Shown one piece after another: positions 18,244-25,735 of a stretch of 39,350 nt of DNA (positions are counted from its first letter, which is position 1; each line of letters starts with the position of its first letter). The notes under the pieces are model-generated. The model ran no database searches. It saw nothing but the letters and a program-made list of their open reading frames with translations, and was not told the DNA's origin. This DNA comes from an uncultured Caldimonas sp. (GTDB lineage Bacteria > Pseudomonadota > Gammaproteobacteria > Burkholderiales > Burkholderiaceae), in assembly GCF_946480305.1 (NCBI RefSeq), contig NZ_CAMLJQ010000039.1, positions 1 through 39,350 on the forward strand, read 5' to 3'. The position numbers and the translations under genes are program-made.

Positions 18244-18301
18244 AGAATCGGCCAATTCGTGTGCAGCCGGGTGCATATGCATGTACTCGGCTACCGATTC
18301 T
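18244..18301. repeat. Inverted repeat in the algZ-argH divergent region
   Basis: AGAATCGG (18244-18251) is repeated in perfect inverse as CCGATTCT (18294-18301), with 42 bases between them. That interior contains a ten-base palindrome, TGCATATGCA (18272-18281). The left arm lies just outside the algZ ribosome site. The arms could be operator half-sites shared by the divergent genes, possibly for AlgR itself, or could form a hairpin in the argH leader. Nothing in the sequence decides between these. Confidence 0.4.
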
Positions 18302-18369
18302 CCAAGACAGCCCCAGCTCGCGGCAAGCCTCGTGCGCCGCGCCTGTCGGGGCCCGCACCGCCGCTCATC

Positions 18370-19773
18370 ATGTCCGCCAATCAACTCGACAAGAAATCCG
18401 AAGCCTGGTCCGCGCTGTTTTCCGAACCGATGAGCGAGCTGGTCAAGCGCTACACCGCGAGCGTGTTCTTCGACAAGCGCCTGTGGCGGGCGGACATCGA
18501 CGGCTCGCTTGCGCACGCCGAGATGCTCGCCGCGCAGGGCGTGATCGCAGCCGAAGACCATGCCGCCATCCAGCGTGGCATGGCGCAGATCGCGCAGGAG
18601 ATCGAGTCCGGCGCCTTCGAATGGAAGCTCGACCTGGAAGACGTGCACCTCAACATCGAGGCGCGCCTGACGCAGCTCGTCGGCGACGCCGGCAAGCGCC
18701 TGCACACCGGCCGCTCGCGCAATGACCAGGTCGCCACCGACGTGCGCCTGTGGCTGCGCAGCGAGATCGACCTGATCGCCGGGCTCTACACCGAACTGCA
18801 GCTGGCCCTGCTCGATCTGGCCGACAAGAACGCCGAGGTGATCCTGCCCGGCTTCACGCACCTGCAGGTGGCGCAGCCGGTGAGCTTCGGCCACCACATG
18901 CTGGCTTACGTGGAGATGTTCGCGCGCGACGCCGAGCGCCTGGCCGACGTGCGCCGCCGTGTGAACCGCCTGCCGCTGGGTGCTGCGGCACTGGCCGGCA
19001 CCAGCTACCCGCTCGACCGCGAGCGCGTCGCGAAGACGCTGGGCATGGAAGGCGTGTGCCAGAACTCTTTGGACGCGGTGAGCGACCGCGACTTCGCGAT
19101 CGAGTTCACCGCGGCGGCCTCGCTGGCGATGGTGCACGTCTCGCGCCTCTCGGAAGAGCTGGTGCTGTGGATGAGCCAGAGCTTCGGCTTCATCGACATC
19201 GCCGACCGCTTCTGCACCGGCTCGTCGATCATGCCCCAGAAGAAGAACCCCGACGTGCCCGAACTGGCCCGCGGCAAGACCGGACGCGTGGTCGGCCACC
19301 TGATGGGGTTGATCACGCTGATGAAGGGCCAGCCGCTGGCCTACAACAAGGACAACCAGGAAGACAAGGAGCCGCTGTTCGACACCGTCGACACGCTGAA
19401 GGACACGCTGCGCATCTTTGCCGAGATGGTGGGCGGCATCACGGTGAAGCCCGAGGTGATGGAACGCGCCGCGTTGAAGGGCTATGCCACCGCGACCGAC
19501 CTGGCCGACTACATGGTGAAGAAGGGCCTGCCCTTCCGCGATGCCCACGAGGTGGTCGCGCATGCGGTGAAGACCGCGCTGCAGCAGGGCGTCGACCTGT
19601 CTGAATTGCCGCTCGAAACGCTGCGCGGCTTCTCGCCGCTGGTGGGTGAGGACGTGTACGAGGTGCTGTCGCTGCGCGGCTCGCTGAATGCGCGCAACAT
19701 CCTCGGCGGCACGGCGCCTGCTCAGGTCAGGCAGCAGATCGCACGGCACCGCACCCGACTCGCCGCCACCTGA
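18370..19773 (+). CDS. argH: Argininosuccinate lyase
   Basis: Splits argininosuccinate to arginine and fumarate, the last step of arginine synthesis. The 467-residue protein belongs to the fumarase/aspartase superfamily. Conserved blocks include [26 protein letters not shown], and the signature [12 protein letters not shown] on the mobile catalytic loop. The start giving [13 protein letters not shown] is chosen because homology begins there; in-frame codons upstream lie in the intergenic region with the inverted repeat. The divergent argH/algZ arrangement is conserved in pseudomonads and many Burkholderiales. Confidence 0.97.
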   Translation: MSANQLDKKSEAWSALFSEPMSELVKRYTASVFFDKRLWRADIDGSLAHAEMLAAQGVIAAEDHAAIQRGMAQIAQEIESGAFEWKLDLEDVHLNIEARLTQLVGDAGKRLHTGRSRNDQVATDVRLWLRSEIDLIAGLYTELQLALLDLADKNAEVILPGFTHLQVAQPVSFGHHMLAYVEMFARDAERLADVRRRVNRLPLGAAALAGTSYPLDRERVAKTLGMEGVCQNSLDAVSDRDFAIEFTAAASLAMVHVSRLSEELVLWMSQSFGFIDIADRFCTGSSIMPQKKNPDVPELARGKTGRVVGHLMGLITLMKGQPLAYNKDNQEDKEPLFDTVDTLKDTLRIFAEMVGGITVKPEVMERAALKGYATATDLADYMVKKGLPFRDAHEVVAHAVKTALQQGVDLSELPLETLRGFSPLVGEDVYEVLSLRGSLNARNILGGTAPAQVRQQIARHRTRLAAT

Positions 19774-19832
19774 CACTGCATCCGAGGGGCGGGCCGGTGC
19801 GTATGTCCAGGCATCCACACCGGCAACCCCTC

Positions 19833-20714
19833 ATGATCCGACGCCTCACCCTTGCCCTGGCCGCCGTCGCCGGCCTGGCCCTCGCCGTGGCGGCCTGCTC
19901 GCCGCTCGCCACGCTGAACGCCCTGGTGCCCGGCAGCACCCACGTGCTGCGGGCCGACCTGGCCTACGGCCCGCATGCGCGCCATCGGCTCGATCTCTAC
20001 CTGCCGCGCGGCAAGGCCGGTTCGGCCGGCGGCCACCCGGTGGTGGTGTTCTTCTATGGCGGCTCATGGAACACCGGTGACCGCGCGGACTACCGGTTCG
20101 TCGGCGAGGCCCTCGCCTCGCGCGGCATTGCCGTCGCGATCGCCGACTACCGCCTCTACCCGGAAGTGCGCTTTCCCGATTTCCTGCACGACAGTGCGCG
20201 CGCCGTGGCCTGGGTGTTGAAGCAGTCGCGCGAGTTCGGCGGCGACCCCGGGCGCGTGTTCGTGATGGGGCACAGCGCGGGCGCCTACAACGCGGCCATG
20301 GTGGCGCTCGACGCACGCTGGCTGGCCCGGTGGGACGCGGCGCCGTCGTCGCTCGCCGGATGGATCGGCCTGGCCGGGCCGTACGACTTCCTGCCGATCG
20401 TGAACCCGGACGTGAAGCCCGTCTTCCATCACCCCGACTACCCGCCGGATACGCAACCGCTGGCACTCGCCTCGGCGGAATCGCCCCCCGCCTTCCTGGG
20501 CGCCGCAGCCGACGACGACCTCGTCAACCCGCAGCGCAGCACCGTGCAGTTGGCGCAGCGGCTCGAATCACTCGCCGTCCCGGTGCGCTCGAAGCTGTAC
20601 GAAGGCGTCAGCCACACCACGTTGCTGGGAGCGCTGGCCCGCCCGCTCAGGTTCCTCGCGCCGGTGCTCGAAGACGTGGCGGGGTTCGTGCAAACCGCCG
20701 AGCCGCGCAGCTGA
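19833..20714 (+). CDS. Alpha/beta-hydrolase, carboxylesterase-like lipoprotein
   Basis: Exported esterase-type hydrolase of 293 residues. It starts with a signal peptide whose end, LAVAACSPL, looks like a lipobox, so the mature protein may be lipid-anchored. The serine nucleophile is in GHSAGAYN. The oxyanion segment reads FFYGGSWNTG, where related esterases have HGGxW. The acid is probably in AADDDLVNP and the histidine in GVSHTTLLG. This resembles the hormone-sensitive-lipase/kynurenine formamidase-like group, but the substrate is unknown. It follows argH by 59 bases and may share its message. The ATG at 19833 is chosen because it puts the signal peptide at the N-terminus. Confidence 0.85.
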   Translation: MIRRLTLALAAVAGLALAVAACSPLATLNALVPGSTHVLRADLAYGPHARHRLDLYLPRGKAGSAGGHPVVVFFYGGSWNTGDRADYRFVGEALASRGIAVAIADYRLYPEVRFPDFLHDSARAVAWVLKQSREFGGDPGRVFVMGHSAGAYNAAMVALDARWLARWDAAPSSLAGWIGLAGPYDFLPIVNPDVKPVFHHPDYPPDTQPLALASAESPPAFLGAAADDDLVNPQRSTVQLAQRLESLAVPVRSKLYEGVSHTTLLGALARPLRFLAPVLEDVAGFVQTAEPRS

Positions 20715-20797
20715 AACGCTCACCCTTGTGCCAGGTCAAGCCGCCGCCACGGGCGCCGGCATAGCCTCGCGGGCTTGTGCCTACCCTTCAGACCGCC

Positions 20798-21271
20798 ATG
20801 CCCACACTCGTCTGGTCCGACGCGCTCAAGCTCGACAACCCCCGCATGGACGCGACGCACGTCGAGTTCGTCGACCTGCTGACCCGGCTCGAAGTTGCGC
20901 CCGACGACGAGTTGCTGCCGCGGTATCGCAAGCTCGTGGCGCACACGGAAGAGCACTTCGCGCAGGAAGACCGCTGGATGCGCAGCACCGGCTTTGCGCC
21001 GGAGAACTGCCACCAGTCGCAGCATGCGCAGGTGCTGCACGTGCTGCACGAACATGAACACCGCATGCTGGCCGGCGAGCCGGTCGACCTGCGCCGGCTG
21101 GCGGGCGAGCTCGGCGCCTGGTTCGAGCACCACGCGCAGACGATGGATGCGGCGCTGGCCTTTCACTGCCTGCAGGTGGGCTTCGACACTGCCACCGAGA
21201 CGCTCGCCGGCGGCGGGGCCCCGGCGACGGCCCAGCCGATCACCGGATGCGGCAGCCACGCCTGCAGTTGA
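20798..21271 (+). CDS. Bacteriohemerythrin
   Basis: Non-heme di-iron oxygen-binding protein with a four-helix bundle, 157 residues from the ATG at 20798. The iron ligands follow the family order: H in MDATHVEF, H and E in HTEEHFAQED, H and H in CHQSQHAQVL, and H with D in EHHAQTMDAAL. Such proteins carry or sense oxygen, or feed oxygen to other enzymes. A 25-residue C-terminal tail rich in Ala, Gly and Cys follows the bundle. It is 83 bases after the esterase and ends ten bases from the convergent CDF gene. An ATG seven codons upstream is also possible; neither has a strong ribosome site. Confidence 0.9.
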   Translation: MPTLVWSDALKLDNPRMDATHVEFVDLLTRLEVAPDDELLPRYRKLVAHTEEHFAQEDRWMRSTGFAPENCHQSQHAQVLHVLHEHEHRMLAGEPVDLRRLAGELGAWFEHHAQTMDAALAFHCLQVGFDTATETLAGGGAPATAQPITGCGSHACS

Positions 21272-21281
21272 CGCCGGCCGG

Positions 21282-21914
21282 TCAGGCGTGCGCGTGTTCG
21301 CGCAACTCGTGGCGGGCACTGCGCAGCACCCGCACCCCGCCGCTGACGCCGAGCGCGGCGATGACGGTGGCCACCGTCAGGTCGGGCCAGGCCGAGCCGG
21401 TGCCGAACACGCCCAGGGCCGCCAGCACGATGGCGGCATTGCCCAGCGCATCGTTGCGCGAACACACCCAGACCGACTCCGCGTTCGCGTCGCCCTTGCG
21501 GAACCGATAGAGCAAGGCCGCGACCGACAGGTTGGCGACCAGCGCCAACACGCCGATCGTGCCCATCGTCGGTGCGTCGGGCGACGAGCCCTGCCAGGCC
21601 AGCCAGCCGGCGTGTGCGAGCACGCCCACGCCGTACAACGCCATCGCCCAGCCCTTGAGCCAGGCCACGCGTGAACTCCACACCGCGGCCAGCCCCAGCA
21701 CGGCGAGCGACAGGCCGTAGTTGACGGCGTCGGCGGCGAAATCGACCGCATCGGCCAGCAGCGACGCCGACTCGGCACTCAAGCCGCCCGCCACCTCGAC
21801 GAAGAACATCGTGGCATTGACGGCCAGCGCGATCCACAGCACGCGGCGCCAGCGAGGGTCGCGCGAGAGCGATTCGTTCACGGCGCAGCCGTGGTCGTGG
21901 CAATGGGCGGACAT
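21282..21914 (-). CDS. Short CDF-type cation exporter
   Basis: Inner-membrane metal/proton antiporter. At 210 residues it holds the six-helix domain but lacks the usual cytoplasmic C-terminal domain of about 80 residues. The helix-2 site reads ADAVDFAADA, giving D58 and D62 (D-x3-D, as in YiiP). The helix-5 site, normally H-x3-D, reads CSRND, giving C151 and D155. The N-terminus MSAHCHDHGC is His/Cys-rich. Divergence from a CadR/PbrR-type regulator with a MerR operator between them points to cadmium, lead or zinc export. The thiolate in the transport site would suit a soft metal, which is inference. Confidence 0.85.
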   Translation of the reverse strand: MSAHCHDHGCAVNESLSRDPRWRRVLWIALAVNATMFFVEVAGGLSAESASLLADAVDFAADAVNYGLSLAVLGLAAVWSSRVAWLKGWAMALYGVGVLAHAGWLAWQGSSPDAPTMGTIGVLALVANLSVAALLYRFRKGDANAESVWVCSRNDALGNAAIVLAALGVFGTGSAWPDLTVATVIAALGVSGGVRVLRSARHELREHAHA

Positions 21915-21939
21915 GGGCTTCCTCTTTGTTGGTAGAGTG

Positions 21940-21970
21940 AGTTGAAACCCTGTAGCCGCTCCAGAGTCAA
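21940..21970 (-). promoter_or_regulatory. MerR-type operator-promoter of the CDF gene
   Basis: On the minus strand a -35 TTGACT (21970-21965) and a -10-like TCAACT (21945-21940) are separated by 19 bases, the stretched spacer typical of MerR-family promoters. The spacer is filled by an imperfect dyad: ACCCTGTAGC at 21947-21956 on the plus strand opposes CTCCAGAGT at 21959-21967. This closely resembles CadR and PbrR operators. It reads toward the exporter and ends two bases before the regulator's ATG, so it should also govern the regulator. Confidence 0.75.
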
Positions 21971-21972
21971 GC

Positions 21973-22431
21973 ATGAAGATCGGTGACCTCGCTGCCGTCA
22001 GCGGCACGCCCGTCGAAACCGTGCGTTATTACGAGCGCGCCGGCCTGCTGCCGGCGCCGCCGCGCACCGAGTCCAACTACCGCCGCTACGACGACACCCA
22101 CGTCGCTCGGCTGCGGTTCATCCGCCATTGCCGCGCATTGGATCTGTCGCTGGACGAGATCCGCACCTTGCTGCAGTTGCGCGACACACCGCAGGAAGAC
22201 TGCGCGGAGGTGAACGCCGTGATCGACGAGCACCTGGAGCATGTGGCGCAGCGCATCCGCGAACTGAAGCAGTTGCAGGCGCAGCTGCGCGAGCTGAGGG
22301 TGGCATGCAGCCAACCGGGAGCCGGGCGGGACTGCGGCATCCTCGGCAAGCTGGAGCGCGAGGCACCGGCAGACTCCGCAAAGCCAGCCCGCGGCGGCGC
22401 CGCCCATGTGGGCCACGTGCACCGCCGCTGA
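21973..22431 (+). CDS. cadR: Cd(II)/Pb(II)-responsive MerR-family regulator
   Basis: Transcriptional activator/repressor of 152 residues. The N-terminal winged helix-turn-helix is MKIGDLAAVSGTPVETVRYY, followed by the long dimerisation helix. The metal-binding cysteines are C77 (EDCAEVN), C112 and C121 (CSQPGAGRDC), the CadR/PbrR pattern, and there is a His-containing C-terminal tail (HVGHVHRR) as in CadR. On metal binding such proteins untwist a 19-base-spaced promoter, and that promoter is present immediately upstream, reading toward the CDF exporter. The symbol could equally be pbrR; the metal preference cannot be read from sequence. Confidence 0.88.
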   Translation: MKIGDLAAVSGTPVETVRYYERAGLLPAPPRTESNYRRYDDTHVARLRFIRHCRALDLSLDEIRTLLQLRDTPQEDCAEVNAVIDEHLEHVAQRIRELKQLQAQLRELRVACSQPGAGRDCGILGKLEREAPADSAKPARGGAAHVGHVHRR

Positions 22432-22442
22432 GAGGCCGGACA

Positions 22443-22459
22443 GGCCGCGCCAAGCGGCC
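22443..22459. terminator. Possible shared terminator between convergent genes
   Basis: GGCCGC (22443-22448) and GCGGCC (22454-22459) form a six-base-pair stem with a five-base loop in the 56 bases between the convergent regulator and DUF5666 genes. No T run follows on either strand, so termination is only a possibility. Confidence 0.35.
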
Positions 22460-22487
22460 CGCCATCCCTTGCCGGCCAATGGCTCGT

Positions 22488-23711
22488 TCAGTCGTCGAAC
22501 TCGATCCGGCTCGCCTGCACGAGGGTGCCGTTGGCTCCCAGACCACCTTCGACCTCGACACGCGCGCCGACGACGAGCTTGAGGAGCTGGGCGGCATCCA
22601 GGCCGGCATCGGCGAACGACACCGTCACGCCTTGCACGACGAAGGTCTGAGCCAGCACGTTGACGGCCTGGATCTGCCCGGTCAGCTCGAACTTGGCCGC
22701 GTCATTGCCATCGTCCTCGAATGCCACCTTGCGCACCACGAGCACGCCGCCGGAAATCTCGCCCTCGACCTCGACCCGCGCACCGTTGACCAGTTGGGCG
22801 CTGTTGCCGCCCTCGAAGGTGACGCCTGCGCTTGCCGCGTTGACGGTGAACCCGTTGAGCCTGAAGTTCGACAGCGACTGGAAGCCGCTGACCACCCCCT
22901 CGACCTCCGCGGCGGTCACGTCGCCGGTGTCGCGCTCCGCGCTTCGCACCTCGGTGGCCAGCCACACGCCGGCCTGCTGGGTGGTCTGCAGCACCACACG
23001 CACGAGCCGGCCGTTGGCCAGTTCGGGGCGGCTGCCGGCGGGCACGTTGGCATACGAGACGGTGGCCCCACCCAATGTGAAGGTCTGCGCGCCGGTGTCG
23101 AGGTTGGCGACCGCCCCCCGCAGCCGGTAGCTGTTCAGGTGGTCCTCCGGCTCCACGCGGGTGGCCGCAATGGCACCCGTGCCGGCATCGAGAAAGCCGT
23201 ACACCTCGACCAGATCGCCGATCTGGATGCCCAGGCGCCCACCCGTGAAACCATCGAAGACGGTGATCGACGACAACGACACGGTCTGCCCCAGCACGGT
23301 CAGCGAATTGACGCCGACCGCCGTGACCGGGCCGCGGATCTCGCTGCCAAATCGCAACTCGCTGGCAGTGCTGCGCACCCGACCGTCCGCATCCGTCGAG
23401 AGCGGCCCGCCGGCCACGTCCACGGTCATGCCCAGCTTGAGGTAGGCGCTGTTGACGCTGTTGCCGTCGTCGTCGCGGATGGTGGCGGCCGCTTGATCGA
23501 AGTGGACACCATTGACGATGACCGAACCGTAACCTTCGATGCGCCCCGAGGCGAACACTCCGGCGCGGGCCTGGCTGCCCCCGTCGTCTGCGCCGCCGGT
23601 GTCGTCATCGTCGCCGCCGCCACCTCCGCAGGCGGCGAGTGCGAGCACCGAGCAGAAGGCGAGCGCGACACGGCGCGCCCGGCCGGTGAAAAGGCCGAAA
23701 GGCTGCAACAT
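22488..23711 (-). CDS. DUF5666-repeat lipoprotein
   Basis: Lipoprotein of 407 residues with a signal peptide ending in the lipobox LAAC (C28), then a Gly/Asp linker, then five repeats of a small beta-rich module beginning near residues 54, 126, 196, 270 and 345. Each repeat opens with a GxI/V...V segment and a line such as TVLGQTVSL, TFTLGGATVSY or TFVVQGVTVSF, and ends in a G-x-x-VEV strand. That is the DUF5666 pattern, an OB-like fold of unknown function in cell-envelope proteins. AAGGAG lies at good distance before the ATG. Mature location is probably outer membrane, since there is no Asp right after the cysteine. Function is unknown. Confidence 0.82.
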   Translation of the reverse strand: MLQPFGLFTGRARRVALAFCSVLALAACGGGGGDDDDTGGADDGGSQARAGVFASGRIEGYGSVIVNGVHFDQAAATIRDDDGNSVNSAYLKLGMTVDVAGGPLSTDADGRVRSTASELRFGSEIRGPVTAVGVNSLTVLGQTVSLSSITVFDGFTGGRLGIQIGDLVEVYGFLDAGTGAIAATRVEPEDHLNSYRLRGAVANLDTGAQTFTLGGATVSYANVPAGSRPELANGRLVRVVLQTTQQAGVWLATEVRSAERDTGDVTAAEVEGVVSGFQSLSNFRLNGFTVNAASAGVTFEGGNSAQLVNGARVEVEGEISGGVLVVRKVAFEDDGNDAAKFELTGQIQAVNVLAQTFVVQGVTVSFADAGLDAAQLLKLVVGARVEVEGGLGANGTLVQASRIEFDD

Positions 23712-23990
23712 CTTGTACTCCTTGAATTGGAATCGTGGCCGCTGCCGGCGCATGGCTCGCGCAGCGCTTCTCACCCGCACCTGGCGGGCCGGGTTGCGCA
23801 GATCAAACGGCGTGCCCGGCCCGGCGCGTCGGAGATGCCGCGCGCTTCCCCACGGGCAGGCGCCGCTGCCGGGTGCGACGCGGCACGGGCGCTTTCAAGG
23901 AGGTGACCGCCCACCCAGCGAAGAGCATGGATGGCACACGCCAACGTGTACCAGCTGGTAAAGGGCGGACGTTCTACGGGTTAACCCAGG
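23712..23990. other. 279-base intergenic region with a 12-base palindrome
   Basis: No gene is supported here. The region holds a perfect 12-base palindrome TACCAGCTGGTA at 23949-23960, about 240 bases before the DUF5666 start and 30 bases after the NlpE-like stop, and an isolated perfect Shine-Dalgarno-like string AAGGAGGTGA at 23897-23906 with no start codon at usable distance. The palindrome could be an operator. Confidence 0.4.
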
Positions 23991-24761
23991 TCAGGGCACC
24001 GCGATCTGGAAGGTGGCCGTTTGCAGGGCTGGCGCGGTGGTGTCGGCCACGGCACGGTATTCGAGCTTCAACGCCTGCGAGCCGGACCTGATGGTCTTGT
24101 AGCGGAACACGTCGAAGCCGGTACCGGCGGTATCCGGCACATGGACGGGCTCGGCCGCCCGTTCCAGCACGCCGATCGGATCGCTGGTCGCCATCCAGCG
24201 GTAGCCGCTTGCCGGTTGGCTGGCCAGCATCAACACCAGTTGCTGGCCCGCCGGCACTTCCACGCGGTTGTCGGCATCGCCCTGCGTCAGCACGATGGCC
24301 GAGGTCGGCAGGTTGTCGGGAACGCGCAGCAGGCTGCGCGGCATGTGCGCGGGCAGGTCGGCGAGGTTCGAGTCGAGCGCCCGCAACACACGCGGCCCCG
24401 CCTGCCGGAAGCTGCGGGTGCGTCCCGGCTGGCCGGGGTCGAGCTGGATCACCAGCGCCTGGGGATCCTGCGCCACACCCCGCCCGGAGCTCCACGAGCC
24501 GGAGCCGGTGAAGCTGCGGTCACCCCCGCTGGTGCCCAGGTAGGTCTGCAGCAGTTCGTAGCCAGCCGGTGCGCCGCCCGGCTCGGTGTAGAGCAGCAGG
24601 TCGGCGCGCACGCCGCGACAGTCCGAACACGGCAGCGTGCCGACATAACGTGCCGCCACCACCCGGTTGGCCGCCGGCTTCTCCGCTCCCTGCTTGGGCG
24701 TGCCTGCGCACGCCGTCAGCATGGCGGCCACCGCCCACACCGCGAGCCGTCGATTCCACAT
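23991..24761 (-). CDS. NlpE-like and chagasin-like (I42) fusion lipoprotein
   Basis: A 256-residue lipoprotein with lipobox LTAC (C18). Residues about 36-130 match the N-terminal domain of NlpE, with RYVGTLPCSDCRGVRADLLLY and its CxxC (C45, C48); in Escherichia coli NlpE senses copper and surface contact and signals through Cpx. Residues about 155-256 resemble the inhibitor I42 (chagasin) fold, a cysteine-protease inhibitor: EVPAGQQLVLMLASQPASGYRW with the loop that corresponds to NPTTG, and FRYKTIRSGSQALKLEYR at the end. Both halves are recognised by motif only. A strong AGGAGG lies upstream of the ATG. Neighbours on the same strand are MgtC upstream and DUF5666 downstream, each with its own gap. 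Confidence 0.75.
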   Translation of the reverse strand: MWNRRLAVWAVAAMLTACAGTPKQGAEKPAANRVVAARYVGTLPCSDCRGVRADLLLYTEPGGAPAGYELLQTYLGTSGGDRSFTGSGSWSSGRGVAQDPQALVIQLDPGQPGRTRSFRQAGPRVLRALDSNLADLPAHMPRSLLRVPDNLPTSAIVLTQGDADNRVEVPAGQQLVLMLASQPASGYRWMATSDPIGVLERAAEPVHVPDTAGTGFDVFRYKTIRSGSQALKLEYRAVADTTAPALQTATFQIAVP

Positions 24762-24844
24762 TCCGCGCTGTCCTCCTGGTTGGGAAATGGCGCAACCGTA
24801 GCGGCAAAGCCGCCGGCATGCAAACCATGTCACGAAAAGCGCGG

Positions 24845-25558
24845 TCAATCGCCCAGCGGCGACACCCGGAACTCCTTGACGATCTCCAGCGTGTTCAGCA
24901 TGTCGGCCAGGGCGCTGGCGTTCGCGGCGCGCGCGGTGCGCACCACCATGCGGTACTCGAAGAACCCGGCATCGGTGTCCAGCCGGTAGTTGAGGTTGGC
25001 GATCGTGAAGCCGTAGCGCTTCATCAATCGACGCAACTCCTGTTCGTCCATCTTGGCGTGGCGGTCGAAGCGCACGACGAAGTGCGCATAGAACTGCGAC
25101 GGCATGCGGTTCTCGATCCAGCGGAACAGCGACAGCGTGCCGAGCGTCAGCACGGTGGCCAGCAACGCCGGGAAGTAAAAACCGATCCCGATCAGCACGC
25201 CGATGGCGGCAGTGGTCCAGATCGAGGCGGCGGTGGTGAGGCCACGCACCGACAGCCCCTCTTTCATGATGGTGCCGGCACCCAGGAAGCCGATGCCGGT
25301 CATGATGCCCTGGGTCATGCGCGTGGGGTCGAGCGTGATCCGACCGCCGGACATCGCGGGGAACCACCGCGTTTCATAGAACGTGACCAGCATCAGCAGC
25401 GAGGTCGACATGCACACCAGCGCGTGCGTGCGAAAGCCGGCGGGCCGCCCGTGGTAGCTGCGCTCCAGCCCGATCGCGCCGCCGATCGCCAACGCGGCGA
25501 CGAGCCGGATGGTCATGTCGAGGTAGGCCGGATCGGCCAGCAGCGTGCTCAAGTCCAT
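24845..25558 (-). CDS. MgtC/SapB family inner-membrane protein
   Basis: Membrane protein of 237 residues with four to five helices and a C-terminal cytoplasmic ACT-like domain (about 150-237). The family block is clear: IGGAIGLERSYHGRPAGFRTHALVC, then MTGIGFLGAGTIMKEG and GLTTAASIWTTAAIG. MgtC in Salmonella inhibits the F1Fo ATP synthase and supports survival at low magnesium; SapB-like members in free-living bacteria are less defined. The ATG at 25558 has no clear ribosome site. An in-frame GTG two codons upstream is possible, and AAGGAG further upstream is out of register with both, so the start is uncertain. Confidence 0.88.
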   Translation of the reverse strand: MDLSTLLADPAYLDMTIRLVAALAIGGAIGLERSYHGRPAGFRTHALVCMSTSLLMLVTFYETRWFPAMSGGRITLDPTRMTQGIMTGIGFLGAGTIMKEGLSVRGLTTAASIWTTAAIGVLIGIGFYFPALLATVLTLGTLSLFRWIENRMPSQFYAHFVVRFDRHAKMDEQELRRLMKRYGFTIANLNYRLDTDAGFFEYRMVVRTARAANASALADMLNTLEIVKEFRVSPLGD

Positions 25559-25735
25559 CTGCACGGCGGCAATGCGCAGACCGCACTGCCGCGTCTCCTT
25601 GTTGATGTGTCTCGGTGCTCGCGGGCACCTGCATTTGCATTCAAGCACGAGCCATACCAACCGTGCAGGCGCGGCAATGCGCCGGCGTGCAGTCGGTCAC
25701 ACCCTGCCGGGCCGCATGCATCGGGCGGGAAGTTC

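Noticed and set aside
23897..23906. Perfect Shine-Dalgarno AAGGAGGTGA suggesting a small gene
   Set aside because: The nearest ATG is 20 bases away and the frame runs into the antisense of the NlpE-like gene without motifs.
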